From positions 1 to 36,721 of IMG/VR virus record IMGVR_UViG_3300044991_000116: a stretch of 36,721 nucleotides of DNA; one strand, written 5' to 3'. Position numbers and translations under genes: made by a program. This DNA is from a virus. Below the pieces are notes generated by a model. That model saw only the letters and a program-made list of their open reading frames with translations. It made no database searches and was not told the DNA's origin. Of this stretch, positions 14,465 through 22,926 are shown piece by piece; position 1 is the stretch's first letter; every line of letters begins with the position of its first letter.

Positions 14465-14823
14465 AAGCAAATGAATTTTTAGGCTTGCTGTTTTTGGCGC
14501 GGGATGTTGCACATTCTGTGCATCTGAACACACGCAGCTTTAGCAAGCACGAAGCGCTCAATATCTTCTACAACCGCATTATTGGTGCGGCTGATGACTT
14601 TGCCGAAGCCTACCAAGGACGGTATGGTTTAATTGGCCCAATTACCTTGAATTCGGCTAAGAAAACGGCCAATGTGGTTGAGTTTTTAGAAGATTCACTT
14701 GCTGAAATTGAAGCCGCAAGATACGATGTGTGTGATAAATCTGATTCATCGTTGCAACAATTGATAGATAATATTGTTGAAATTTACCTCCGCACGTTAT
14801 ACAAGTTAAAATTCTTGGCATAA
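14461..14823 (+). CDS. Unknown helical protein (120 aa), possibly ferritin-like DUF5856 type
   Basis: A 120-residue all-helical protein. The order of a long first helix (FLGLLFLARDVAHSVHLNTR), a second with FYNRIIGAADDFAEAYQGRY, and further helices resembles small four-helix phage proteins of the DUF5856 type near portal genes. The paired acidic and His residues (His18, His22, Glu and Asp in later helices) would allow a ferritin-like metal site, but this is not established. ATGA overlap with the portal gene indicates coupled translation and a possible head or packaging role. Confidence 0.5.
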   Translation: MKANEFLGLLFLARDVAHSVHLNTRSFSKHEALNIFYNRIIGAADDFAEAYQGRYGLIGPITLNSAKKTANVVEFLEDSLAEIEAARYDVCDKSDSSLQQLIDNIVEIYLRTLYKLKFLA

Positions 14824-14831
14824 GGATCATC

Positions 14832-15140
14832 ATGGAACTACTTAACCCAATGAGCAAAGCGGATTTTCCCGCTTTTACCGCAACAGCAGGCGCTAGTGCT
14901 GGCAACACAACCGCATGGAACGCTGGCCCACAAGGTGTGCTAGTGTGGGCTGACGTGCCTTGCTATGTTGAGGTGGGTGTTGGGGCTGTTGCCACCAGTG
15001 CCAGCACACCAATCCCCGCTTTCACACCTATTCCGTTTGTTCTAACACTCAGCACAAGCGGCGCGCCTTGGCGTGTCAGTGTGATACGAATTGGTAGCAC
15101 AGACGGCATTGCGTACTGCAAACCAATTAACAAGCAATGA
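14832..15140 (+). CDS. Small beta-rich virion protein candidate (102 aa)
   Basis: A 102-residue protein rich in Ala, Thr, Gly and Pro with a likely beta-sandwich pattern (VLVWADVPCYVEVGVG, FTPIPFVLTLS, PWRVSVIRIGS). Such proteins are common between portal and fibre genes in aquatic phages and are probably structural. AAGGATC precedes the ATG. It overlaps the next gene by 4 bp. No specific family recognised. Confidence 0.6.
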   Translation: MELLNPMSKADFPAFTATAGASAGNTTAWNAGPQGVLVWADVPCYVEVGVGAVATSASTPIPAFTPIPFVLTLSTSGAPWRVSVIRIGSTDGIAYCKPINKQ

Positions 15141-15301
15141 GCTTTGGTGTCGCACTTCGCAACGCCGTAGGCATTGGCCTTGGTGGCATTGTCACGTTGT
15201 TTACTGGCACACGCGGTGGTGGTGTTGGGGTAGACAATTTGCTGTGCGAAAATGGTGACAATCTCGTCCAAGAGGACGGTGGCTTGATTCTTTTGGAGTG
15301 A
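15137..15301 (+). CDS. Short conserved phage protein with LLxE-type repeats (54 aa)
   Basis: A 54-residue protein. The first half is Gly-rich and hydrophobic (NAVGIGLGGIVTLFTG); the second half has two related short units, NLLCENGDNLV and EDGGLILLE. This repeated Leu-Leu-x-Glu-x-Gly pattern occurs in many small proteins encoded before tail fibre genes. It starts in the stop of the previous gene (ATGA). The role is probably structural but unknown. Confidence 0.6.
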   Translation: MSFGVALRNAVGIGLGGIVTLFTGTRGGGVGVDNLLCENGDNLVQEDGGLILLE

Positions 15302-15306
15302 CCTAA

Positions 15307-15825
15307 ATGGCCGTATTTCTCTCCCCTGTGGGCGGTGCTGCAACGCAGTTCTTTGACAACTACGGCGTCATTTTATCTGGCGGGAAGTTATTCACTTATT
15401 CTGCTGGTACAACTACCCCTGCCGCCACGTTTACAACAATTGCGGGTAATGTTGCCCACACTAATCCTATTATTTTGGATTCCGCTGGCCGAGTGCCAAG
15501 CGGTGAAATATGGCTAACAAGCTCAACACAATATAAATTTGTGTTGCAGACTTCTTTAAACGTACTAATTGCCACTTATGACAATCTTTGGGGTATTGGT
15601 GCTGCTGGTGGCTCTGAGGTTAGCTCTCCTGTAATTTTTAACACTTCAGGTAACGGCTCAACTACCGTATTTTCATTAGGCGCTTCGCCAACCAGTGAAA
15701 ACACCACAAATGTGTATATCAACGGTGTGTATCAGCAAAAGAATACATACACAGTGGTTGGGGCCACATTAACCTTTTCAACCGCACCGCCAACTACTTC
15801 AAGCATTGAAGTATCATTTACTTAA
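15307..15825 (+). CDS. Tail fibre/tailspike head-binding-like protein
   Basis: A 172-residue protein. Residues ~1-95 match the domain often found at the start of podovirus fibres and spikes (FLSPVGGAATQFFDNYGVIL, SGGKLFTYSAGTTTPA, PIILDSAGRVPSGEIWL). Residues ~110-172 form a second beta domain with YINGVYQQKNTYTVVG and TLTFSTAPP, typical of fibre modules. It is probably an adaptor that joins a receptor-binding protein to the tail. It is first in a run of five host-recognition genes. Confidence 0.8.
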   Translation: MAVFLSPVGGAATQFFDNYGVILSGGKLFTYSAGTTTPAATFTTIAGNVAHTNPIILDSAGRVPSGEIWLTSSTQYKFVLQTSLNVLIATYDNLWGIGAAGGSEVSSPVIFNTSGNGSTTVFSLGASPTSENTTNVYINGVYQQKNTYTVVGATLTFSTAPPTTSSIEVSFT

Positions 15826-15837
15826 TCGGAGTTCATT

Positions 15838-16494
15838 ATGGCTGACGCAAAAATTTCCGCACTACCCGCCGCAACCACGCCCGTTGCGGGCACGGAAGTA
15901 TTGCCGATTGTTCAAGCTGCAACAACAGTAAAGCTGGCTATCTCTGACATTACCCCAGGTCTTAGCGTTATCACAACAGCTAAAGGTGGCACTGGTCAAA
16001 CGTCTTTGGCAGCGGCTAATATTCCTGTTACCAATGTAGCCAACACCTTTACTGGTACTCAGACATTTTCAGGCACATCATCTGCTCAAGCCATTGTCCT
16101 AAACGATGCGGCTGAAGTGGCTACAGTTTCAGCTACTGCGGCTACTGGAACGATTAACTACGACATTACCACTCAGTCTGTCTTGTACTACACCACCAGT
16201 GCAAGTGCTAACTGGACTGTTAACTTCAGAGGTTCTAGCGGTACATCACTCGATACTTTGATGACTACAGGTCAATCAATGACTGTGGCTTTTTTGGTGA
16301 CTCAAGGTGCTACGGCTTACTACAATTCTGCTGTGCAGATTGATGGCACGACATCTGGAGTCACGACACGTTGGCTAGGTGGTGCGCCTACTGCGGGAAA
16401 TGCAAGTGGCATTGATAGCTATCGTTATTTGATTATCAAGACAGGTAGCGCGACTTTTACAGTCTTGGCAAGCAACACACAATTTAAGGCTTAA
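15838..16494 (+). CDS. Tail fibre protein
   Basis: A 218-residue protein whose start (ADAKISALPAATTPVAGTEV, then an LPIVQ element and KGGTGQTS) is the common N-terminal module of phage fibres. The rest is a Ser/Thr-rich beta protein with TFTGTQTFSGTSSAQAI and a C-terminal domain ending in FTVLASNTQFKA. It is likely to trimerise and form part of the tail appendage with the neighbouring proteins. The host receptor cannot be inferred. Confidence 0.75.
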   Translation: MADAKISALPAATTPVAGTEVLPIVQAATTVKLAISDITPGLSVITTAKGGTGQTSLAAANIPVTNVANTFTGTQTFSGTSSAQAIVLNDAAEVATVSATAATGTINYDITTQSVLYYTTSASANWTVNFRGSSGTSLDTLMTTGQSMTVAFLVTQGATAYYNSAVQIDGTTSGVTTRWLGGAPTAGNASGIDSYRYLIIKTGSATFTVLASNTQFKA

Positions 16495-16497
16495 ACC

Positions 16498-18447
16498 ATG
16501 CCATTACAAGCAACTTCTGGTGCGGCTAGTTACGATGCCTTTGGTGGTGGCGCGCCTGCTGGTGGTGCTAACTACATTGAGGATGTGTTTAGCACATATC
16601 TTTATTTAGGGACAAATTCGGCACAGACAATTACCAACGGAATTGATTTGGCGGGCAAAGGCGGCCTTATTTGGCAGAAACAGCGTACATCTGCCATTAG
16701 GCATAGATTATTTAGTACAGCTTTGGCTCTAGGTGATGAATTAGCATCAAATTTAACAAGTGCGGTAACTAATGCTGGAAATGTAACGGCATATTCTTCT
16801 ACTGGTTTTTCTATTGGCTCAAATATAAGTGACGTTGGGGAAACCTACGTCACTTGGACATTCCGCAAGCAACCAAAGTTTTTTGATATTGTGACTTATA
16901 CGGGCGATGGCGTTGCTGGCAGAACCATTGCACATAATCTTGGTTCAACTCCTGGCTGTATGATTGTTAAATGCACAAGCGCAGGAAGTTTTTGGAGTGT
17001 TTACCATAGGTCAACAGGTGGCACACAAGTAGGACTTTTAAATGCAACTAGTTCATTTAGTGCGTCTTCTGCATATTGGAATGATACCGATCCAACATCA
17101 ACTGTTTTTACTGTTGGTATTACGGGTAATGTAAATGATTCAGGTCAAACCTACGTAGCCTACTTATTCGCCCATGACGCAGGAGGCTTTGGTCTGACGG
17201 GTACGGACAATGTGATTTCGTGTGGGTCGTTTACTGCTACAACTAATATGTCTGTCAATTTGGGGTATGAACCTCAATGGTTAATGTTTAAAAAATCCAG
17301 TGCGGCGCAAGATTGGGTGATAGTAGACAATATGAGAAGGTGGGATTATCAAGAATCTAGAGCACTCAAACCAAATCTTGCTGATGCGGAAAATGCGCCT
17401 TTGTACTGCACACCAACTGCAACAGGGTTTTCTTCAGTTTCTGGTTTTGATACAGGCTCAACCTATATCTACATAGCCATTCGCAGAGGCCCGATGAAAG
17501 TGCCTACTGTGGGGACTAGTGTGTTTGCGCCTGTTGCTTCAAATGCTTCAACTGGAACTTCACTTACGACAAACTTCCCTATTGATTTGCAAATGACTGC
17601 ATTAAGGCCTGGCAATGCAGGCAATACTACATTTAGCACTCGTCTTATTGGTATTAACAGCCAAAACACAGCAGTACTTACGCCTTATCTTGTATCTTCT
17701 TCAACTGCGGCAGAAACTACTGGTAGTGTGACTCGCTATTGGACAAACACTGGTTTTCAAATGCCAGGTGCTTTTGCGGGAACGGACACAATTTTTTGGA
17801 ATCTGCAACGTGCCCCCTCCGTATTTGATGTGGTTTGCTATACAGGAACTGGAAGCGTTTTATCTTTGACACATAACTTAACAGTAGCTCCAGAGTTTAT
17901 TCTTATAAAATCTAGGTCTGACAGTAGCTATTGGATAATTGGTGCTAACTTTGGCGCGTCTACGTATGCTTTAAAAGACGATTGGGGGTATAACGCTTCT
18001 AATGCAAGCAGGGCATATTCATCAACTGTTGGCTTTAATGCTCAACCAACTTCAACGACAGTTTCTTTAAGTACCAATTCTGCTCTCAATGTTTCCGCAA
18101 GTACCTATGTAATGTATATGTGGGCTACCTGCGCTGGTGTTTCTAAAGTTGGCACATACACAGGTACAGGCGCATTACAAACCATCAACTGTGGTTTTAC
18201 GTCTGGCGCAAGGTTTGTGTTGATTACTCGTATTGGTGTTGTTGGTGATGTAAACACTTATGTTTATGACTCAGCCCGTGGAATTTCATCAGGTAATGAC
18301 CCCTATCTTTTGCTTGAAACTACATCCGCTGAAGTAACAGGTACTAATTATGTAGATACAACGAGCACGGGTTTTCAAGTCACAGCCGCAGCACCTGCAG
18401 GTTTAAATGCCTCTGGTGGCTCTTACATCTTCTTGGCTATCGCATAA
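16498..18447 (+). CDS. Large tail fibre protein, DUF7483-type, with ~105-residue repeats
   Basis: A 649-residue beta-rich protein. The same structural unit recurs about every 105 residues. It is marked by a Tyr-containing strand (ETYVTWTF ~116, QTYVAYLFA ~217, STYIYIAI ~321, DTIFWNL ~430, STYVMYMWA ~535, GSYIFLAI ~641). A YTGxG turn and a HNLG-type loop (IAHNLGSTP, LTHNLTVAP) commonly follow it. This looks like the DUF7483 family of phage appendage proteins. AGGAATC-type sites and short gaps place it in one transcript with its neighbours. It is probably the main fibre shaft or receptor-binding protein. Confidence 0.75.
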   Translation: MPLQATSGAASYDAFGGGAPAGGANYIEDVFSTYLYLGTNSAQTITNGIDLAGKGGLIWQKQRTSAIRHRLFSTALALGDELASNLTSAVTNAGNVTAYSSTGFSIGSNISDVGETYVTWTFRKQPKFFDIVTYTGDGVAGRTIAHNLGSTPGCMIVKCTSAGSFWSVYHRSTGGTQVGLLNATSSFSASSAYWNDTDPTSTVFTVGITGNVNDSGQTYVAYLFAHDAGGFGLTGTDNVISCGSFTATTNMSVNLGYEPQWLMFKKSSAAQDWVIVDNMRRWDYQESRALKPNLADAENAPLYCTPTATGFSSVSGFDTGSTYIYIAIRRGPMKVPTVGTSVFAPVASNASTGTSLTTNFPIDLQMTALRPGNAGNTTFSTRLIGINSQNTAVLTPYLVSSSTAAETTGSVTRYWTNTGFQMPGAFAGTDTIFWNLQRAPSVFDVVCYTGTGSVLSLTHNLTVAPEFILIKSRSDSSYWIIGANFGASTYALKDDWGYNASNASRAYSSTVGFNAQPTSTTVSLSTNSALNVSASTYVMYMWATCAGVSKVGTYTGTGALQTINCGFTSGARFVLITRIGVVGDVNTYVYDSARGISSGNDPYLLLETTSAEVTGTNYVDTTSTGFQVTAAAPAGLNASGGSYIFLAIA

Positions 18448-18456
18448 GGAATCATC

Positions 18457-18972
18457 ATGCAAATCAGAATTAAAGAATCAGGCGCAGTCATGTACGAAAG
18501 TGAATTTCGTGCATATCAACAATCCAATGGTGGCCCATCATGGGAAACAACAACAACTGAAGTCTTAGAGGCTTTGGGTGCTGATGTAGTCTTTGAAGGC
18601 GCACAAGCTACTGGTGGTGACCACTACCAATACTCTCAAGCAGATGGTGTCGAGCAGATTGATGGCAAGTGGTACACAAAACACATCCTTGGGCCAGTGT
18701 TTACAGATACACCCGCCACAGAAGAAGCCCCTGCTAAAACAGCCGCAGAACATGAGGCCGCATACAAAGCAGCCAAAGACGCTGAACAGGCCAAGTCTGT
18801 GCGTCAAAGCCGTGATGACAAACTCAAAGAAACAGATTGGGTTGTGATTAAAAACTTGGAAGCAAATGCCAACATACCTAATGTTTGGGAAGTTTATCGC
18901 CAAGCATTAAGGGATGTACCTACACAAGAAGGCTTCCCTTGGACAATCGTTTGGCCTACGCAACCGGAGTAA
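18457..18972 (+). CDS. Tail fibre assembly / tail chaperone protein
   Basis: A 171-residue protein. The C-terminal 55 residues carry the signature RQSRDDKLKETDWVV ... VWEVYRQALRDVPTQ and a final GFPWTIVWP, the pattern of the Phage_tail_APC type and related fibre-assembly chaperones. The N-terminal half is a separate small domain, joined by an Ala/Glu/Lys helix (about residues 88-118). It likely helps fold or attach the large fibre upstream or the tailspike downstream, and need not be in the virion. Confidence 0.75.
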   Translation: MQIRIKESGAVMYESEFRAYQQSNGGPSWETTTTEVLEALGADVVFEGAQATGGDHYQYSQADGVEQIDGKWYTKHILGPVFTDTPATEEAPAKTAAEHEAAYKAAKDAEQAKSVRQSRDDKLKETDWVVIKNLEANANIPNVWEVYRQALRDVPTQEGFPWTIVWPTQPE

Positions 18973-18975
18973 GAC

Positions 18976-20793
18976 ATGGCACTTACAAAAGTTTCTTATT
19001 CGATGATCACTGGCGCACCAGCCAATGTGCTTGACTTTGGTGCTGACCCAACTGGTGTGGCAAATAGCCAGCCAGCGATCCAAGCCGCCATCAATTCAGG
19101 CGCAGTTGAGATCATTATTCCATCGGGGACATACCGCCTAAACTCTGGTTTAACAATCAGTAAGAATAATGCCGTTAAAAAGATCAGCGGCTTTGACATG
19201 TCAACAACTCTAAAGTTGTACACGGCTACTACTGCGTCTATTTTTGACATTCAATATATTGCACCGCCCCCTGAGACAAAACAGTTTTTCACCATTGAGA
19301 ACCTGATTCTTGATTCCAACGGCACAAAGGCCGATGCCTTTTTAACCTACGGCATTTTCTCTACTGGCACGTCTTACGCCCAATTTAACAACATTCGTGC
19401 GACTAACTTCAGTGGTTCTGGTTGTGAAATTAAGGGTTGCGTTTACATTGGGATTAACAACTATACGGCTGGTGAATGCCGATACGGTTTAGCTTTTGAA
19501 CTGAACTTGGGAACTGCTTGCACCTCGGTTGTGGTTGATCGTGCGTATATATCTGGTTGCTTGCGTGGCATCACGCAGACCAACGCCAACAACATGACAT
19601 ACATTAACTGCGTCATTGAGTACAGTGGCAGTAGCACGACAACTGATGGTGCGATTCACCTTGCTGGTGGTATGGCTGAAATCATCACGCCTTACTTTGA
19701 AATCAATGGCAGAAACTTTGTCAGTATTGAAGGCTCACCAGTTATTGTGCAACCTTATGGTTGGACAAGCGGCACTGCGGCTAACGTCGTCACCTATGGT
19801 GCTTTATCGTTTGATGAACGTGGCGTAACGCTACAGTATCCCTACAATTTATATCTGCCAAGAATTAACGCAGACATTACGTCCAATCGTGATTTGGTGA
19901 TTGGTACAAATCTCACTGTGCCTGTTGCTGGCGGTAGCGTCATTTTTGGTAACGAGACAATGGATTCTGCCAATGGGTTTCTTACTAATGGCGCATGGTC
20001 AAACACTTACGCTATCCCTGCATCTGAAAGCACAGGGTCAGCCGCTAACTCAAAAGCATTGTATGAGTACACATGCTATGCGGGTGCAGCCGATCTAAGC
20101 ACAGGTTTTGATGCTGGCACGATTATGAATGGCACATTGCGTAGCTACTCTGGCTCAAATCCTGCTTGGTTAAGATTGGTGGGTGGTAGCTTGGCATCAG
20201 TAGCAATCACTGGTACTGCGGGTCAGTTTAGTTGCACAGCCTCAACATTGACTGAGGGAATGGCCGTAACGATTGCGGGAACATTTGGCGGTACAGGTTC
20301 TATTACGGGTTACACCGATCCTAAGACATACTACATTATCACCACAAACGGCACGACAACATTTACTTTGTCTAGCACCTATAACACGGGTACTTTGTCA
20401 ACAGTTGTAATTACTGGAACTTCTGGGCAATTTAGCTGTGCTGCCACAACATTGACTGTTGGCGCATCGATCACAATCTCTGGCACTTTGGGTGGCACTG
20501 GAACAATTACAGGTTACAGCGACCCAACAACCTATTACATCATTGCCACTAATGGAAGCACAACATTTACCTTGTCTGCGTCTGTAGGCGGTGTAGCAAT
20601 AACAACAACTGTGGGAACGCCAACAGGCTTGACCTATACATTGGGTAACGTAGCCCTGACAACAACCGCTGGCACGCCAACAGGTCTGACCTACACCATT
20701 CCTAGTTATGTTCAGATGAATGTTACGAGTACAACTTACGGCTTGACATATAAAATTGTCATGCGTAGGGTATTCCCAGGCGTTGCTGTATAA
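18976..20793 (+). CDS. Tailspike protein with pectate-lyase-like beta-helix
   Basis: A 605-residue receptor-binding enzyme candidate. The start is a typical spike head (ALTKVSYSMITGAPANVLDF), followed by GADPTGVANSQPAIQAAI and VEIIIPSGTYRL, the hallmark of Pectate_lyase_3-type right-handed beta-helices. The helix extends to about residue 330. A middle domain (residues ~340-405) is followed by two tandem repeats of about 65 residues with GQFSC ... GTxTITGYxDPxTYYII, then two short copies ending TPTGLTYT. The fold suggests binding to and cutting of a surface polysaccharide; catalytic residues cannot be assigned. Length and domain order are normal for podovirus spikes. Confidence 0.85.
   Translation: MALTKVSYSMITGAPANVLDFGADPTGVANSQPAIQAAINSGAVEIIIPSGTYRLNSGLTISKNNAVKKISGFDMSTTLKLYTATTASIFDIQYIAPPPETKQFFTIENLILDSNGTKADAFLTYGIFSTGTSYAQFNNIRATNFSGSGCEIKGCVYIGINNYTAGECRYGLAFELNLGTACTSVVVDRAYISGCLRGITQTNANNMTYINCVIEYSGSSTTTDGAIHLAGGMAEIITPYFEINGRNFVSIEGSPVIVQPYGWTSGTAANVVTYGALSFDERGVTLQYPYNLYLPRINADITSNRDLVIGTNLTVPVAGGSVIFGNETMDSANGFLTNGAWSNTYAIPASESTGSAANSKALYEYTCYAGAADLSTGFDAGTIMNGTLRSYSGSNPAWLRLVGGSLASVAITGTAGQFSCTASTLTEGMAVTIAGTFGGTGSITGYTDPKTYYIITTNGTTTFTLSSTYNTGTLSTVVITGTSGQFSCAATTLTVGASITISGTLGGTGTITGYSDPTTYYIIATNGSTTFTLSASVGGVAITTTVGTPTGLTYTLGNVALTTTAGTPTGLTYTIPSYVQMNVTSTTYGLTYKIVMRRVFPGVAV
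20197..20690 (+). repeat. Tandem coding repeats at the tailspike 3' end
   Basis: Two copies of an approximately 200-bp unit (about 20197-20397 and 20398-20580) encode two similar ~65-residue domains. Two copies of a ~60-bp unit follow (about 20590-20690), encoding ITTTVGTPTGLTYT and LTTTAGTPTGLTYT. The copies have diverged, so the duplication is not very recent. Confidence 0.65.
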
Positions 20794-20815
20794 ATTAGTG
20801 TAAGATTAAACTGTA

Positions 20816-20847
20816 TCGGCCCAGTTGACCGAGGAATCTTAGGATTC
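20816..20847 (+). promoter_or_regulatory. Two adjacent small hairpins in the leader of the scaffold gene
   Basis: TCGG (20816-20819) pairs with CCGA (20829-20832), and GAATC (20834-20838) pairs with GATTC (20843-20847) around TTAG. The best Shine-Dalgarno candidate, TAGGA, falls in the second hairpin, so its folding should affect scaffold translation. The function is an inference. Confidence 0.45.
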
Positions 20848-20854
20848 AGAAAAA

Positions 20855-21643
20855 ATGACTCAAGAAGTCCAAGCCCTAGCGGAAGTAGACTCCGCGCCAA
20901 CCACGGATGTGACGGCCACACCTGAAGTTGCTGAAAGTACGCCGGAAGTCGCTGAGAATCAAGTCGAGCAAGCTGAAGAGAAAAAATACTCCCAAGCTGA
21001 AATTGACGCGATGATTGGCAAACGCCTCGCAAGAGAGCAACGTAAGTGGGAAAGAGAACAATTAAATCGGTCTGCGGAAACGCAAATCGTGAAAGCTGCG
21101 CCAACTGCATCCGTTGACCAGTTTGAAAGCCCTGAAGCCTATGCGGAAGCATTGGCCTATCAAAGAGCTGAAGAACTGATTGCCAAACGTGAAGCGGCCA
21201 AGCAGCAATCGGCTGTTCTTGAGAGTTATCACGATCTTGAAGAAGAAGCTAGGACAAAGTACGACGATTTTGAACAAGTCGCCTACAACCCTAAACTTCC
21301 TATTACCAACGTGATGGCTGAAACGATCCAGTCTTCGGACATTGGGCCTGAGTTAGCGTACTACCTTGGCTCAAATCCAAAAGAAGCGGATCGAATCTCA
21401 CGCATGACGCCACTCGGTCAGGCGAAAGAAATTGGGAAAATTGAGGCCAAATTGGTTTCAACGCCCCTGATTAAGAAAACAACATCTGCGCCAGCGCCGA
21501 TTTCTCCTGTCACCGCACGCTCCGTTGGAGTGTCGGCTTATGACACTACTGATCCAAGGTCTACCAAGACCATGACGGATTCGCAGTGGATTGAAGCTGA
21601 ACGCAAACGACAGATAAAGAAGTGGGAAGCGCAGAACCGCTAA
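20855..21643 (+). CDS. Scaffolding protein
   Basis: A 262-residue, highly charged, mainly helical protein directly before the coat gene. It has an acidic Pro/Glu-rich start (PEVAESTPEVAENQVEQAEE), a conserved helical core YSQAEIDAMIGKRLAREQRK that is common in phage scaffolds, and a basic C-terminus (WIEAERKRQIKKWEAQNR), which in P22-like scaffolds binds the coat protein. It directs procapsid assembly and leaves before maturation. The gene has a structured leader; 61 bp separate it from the tailspike gene. Confidence 0.88.
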   Translation: MTQEVQALAEVDSAPTTDVTATPEVAESTPEVAENQVEQAEEKKYSQAEIDAMIGKRLAREQRKWEREQLNRSAETQIVKAAPTASVDQFESPEAYAEALAYQRAEELIAKREAAKQQSAVLESYHDLEEEARTKYDDFEQVAYNPKLPITNVMAETIQSSDIGPELAYYLGSNPKEADRISRMTPLGQAKEIGKIEAKLVSTPLIKKTTSAPAPISPVTARSVGVSAYDTTDPRSTKTMTDSQWIEAERKRQIKKWEAQNR

Positions 21644-21670
21644 AACTTTGACTTTTTTGAAAGGACTGAA

Positions 21671-22873
21671 ATGTCTAATAGTATTCTGACGATTGACATG
21701 ATCACCCGTAAGGCTCTCGAAATCCTCGAGAACAACTTGGTGATCACCCGTAACGTAAACCGCCAATATGACGACTCTTTCGCTGTTGAAGGCGCAAAAA
21801 TCGGCTCTACATTGCGTATCCGTTTACCTGACCGCGCTTTGGTTACTGACGGAGCCGCCTTGCAAGTGCAAGACGACAACGAGCAGTTCACCACACTGAC
21901 TGTTGCTTCACAAAAGCACATCGGTGTTAACTTCACATCTGCTGAATTGACCATGCAATTGGACGACTTTGCAGAGCGTGTGTTAAAGCCTCGTATCAGC
22001 CAATTGGCATCTTCTATTGATGCTGACGTGGCCAATGCGTACAAATCCATCGGTAACACCGTTGGTACACCTGGCACTACGCCCGCAACTTCTTTGGTCT
22101 TGCTCCAAGCCCAACAGAAGCTGAACGAAAACGCCGCTGTGATGAACCCCCGTTACGCCACTGTCAACCCTGCCGCTAACGCTGGTTTGGTTGAAGGCAT
22201 GAAGGGTTTGTTCAATCCTACAGACACCATCAGCAAGCAGTTTAAAAACGGCATGATGGGCACTGGTGTTCTCGGTTTTGACGAGATCAACATGTCTCAG
22301 TCTATCAAGCAGCACACAACTGGCTCACGCGTTGCCACTGGTAACTCTGTGACCACCACTGTGGCTTCTCAAGGCGCTGCAAGCATTGCTTTGACTATTG
22401 GCTCTGGCCTGACAGTTAAAGCCGGTGACGTGTTCACTGTTGCTGATTGCTTTGCTGTGAACCCACAGACCCGTGAATCCACTGGTTCGTTGTTCCAGTT
22501 CGTAGCTTTGGCTGATGCAACTGCTGTTAGCACTGCAATCACTGTGACTGTTGCTCCTATCTACACTTCTGCCAATGCTTTGGCCACCGTGGACAGCTTC
22601 CCTACCGCTGGTAAGGCCGTTGTGTTCGTTGGTGCGGCTTCTAGCCAGTACGCTCAGAACTTGGTCTATCACAAAGATGCGATCACGTTTGCCACTGCGG
22701 ACTTGTTGTTGCCACAAGGCGTTGACATGGCTGCTCGCGCAGTTCACAACGGTATCTCTTTGCGTGTCGTGCGTCAGTACGATATTAACAATGACCGTAT
22801 GCCTTGCCGTATTGACGTTTTGTACGGTTTCAATACGATCCGTCCACAAATGGGCTGCCGCATCTGGGGCTAA
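21671..22873 (+). CDS. Major capsid protein, P22 coat-like
   Basis: A 400-residue coat protein of the P22 gp5 type (HK97 fold). The start MSNSILTIDMITRKALEILE, then NNLVITRNVNRQYDDSF, and the block GSTLRIRLPDRALVTDG are diagnostic. A central inserted beta domain is likely in ~residues 215-300 (SGLTVKAGDVFTVADCFAVN). The C-terminal part ends VRQYDINNDRMPCRIDVLYG. AAAGGA precedes the ATG. It is followed by a terminator hairpin, which would let coat protein be made in excess of downstream products. Confidence 0.95.
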   Translation: MSNSILTIDMITRKALEILENNLVITRNVNRQYDDSFAVEGAKIGSTLRIRLPDRALVTDGAALQVQDDNEQFTTLTVASQKHIGVNFTSAELTMQLDDFAERVLKPRISQLASSIDADVANAYKSIGNTVGTPGTTPATSLVLLQAQQKLNENAAVMNPRYATVNPAANAGLVEGMKGLFNPTDTISKQFKNGMMGTGVLGFDEINMSQSIKQHTTGSRVATGNSVTTTVASQGAASIALTIGSGLTVKAGDVFTVADCFAVNPQTRESTGSLFQFVALADATAVSTAITVTVAPIYTSANALATVDSFPTAGKAVVFVGAASSQYAQNLVYHKDAITFATADLLLPQGVDMAARAVHNGISLRVVRQYDINNDRMPCRIDVLYGFNTIRPQMGCRIWG

Positions 22874-22880
22874 TCTGAAC

Positions 22881-22902
22881 GGGGCTTCGGCCCCTTTCGT
22901 CT
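22881..22902 (+). terminator. Hairpin terminator after the capsid gene
   Basis: GGGGC-TTCG-GCCCC (22881-22894), a stable UUCG-loop hairpin, is followed by TTTCGTCTT. The U-tail is interrupted, so termination is probably partial and reduces rather than stops expression of the genes after the coat gene. Confidence 0.7.
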
Positions 22903-22926
22903 TAACATCTTTTTAAGGAAATTATC

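Noticed and set aside
22325-22849. 174-codon minus-strand frame inside the coat protein gene
   Set aside because: Antisense shadow of a conserved structural gene; no supporting features.
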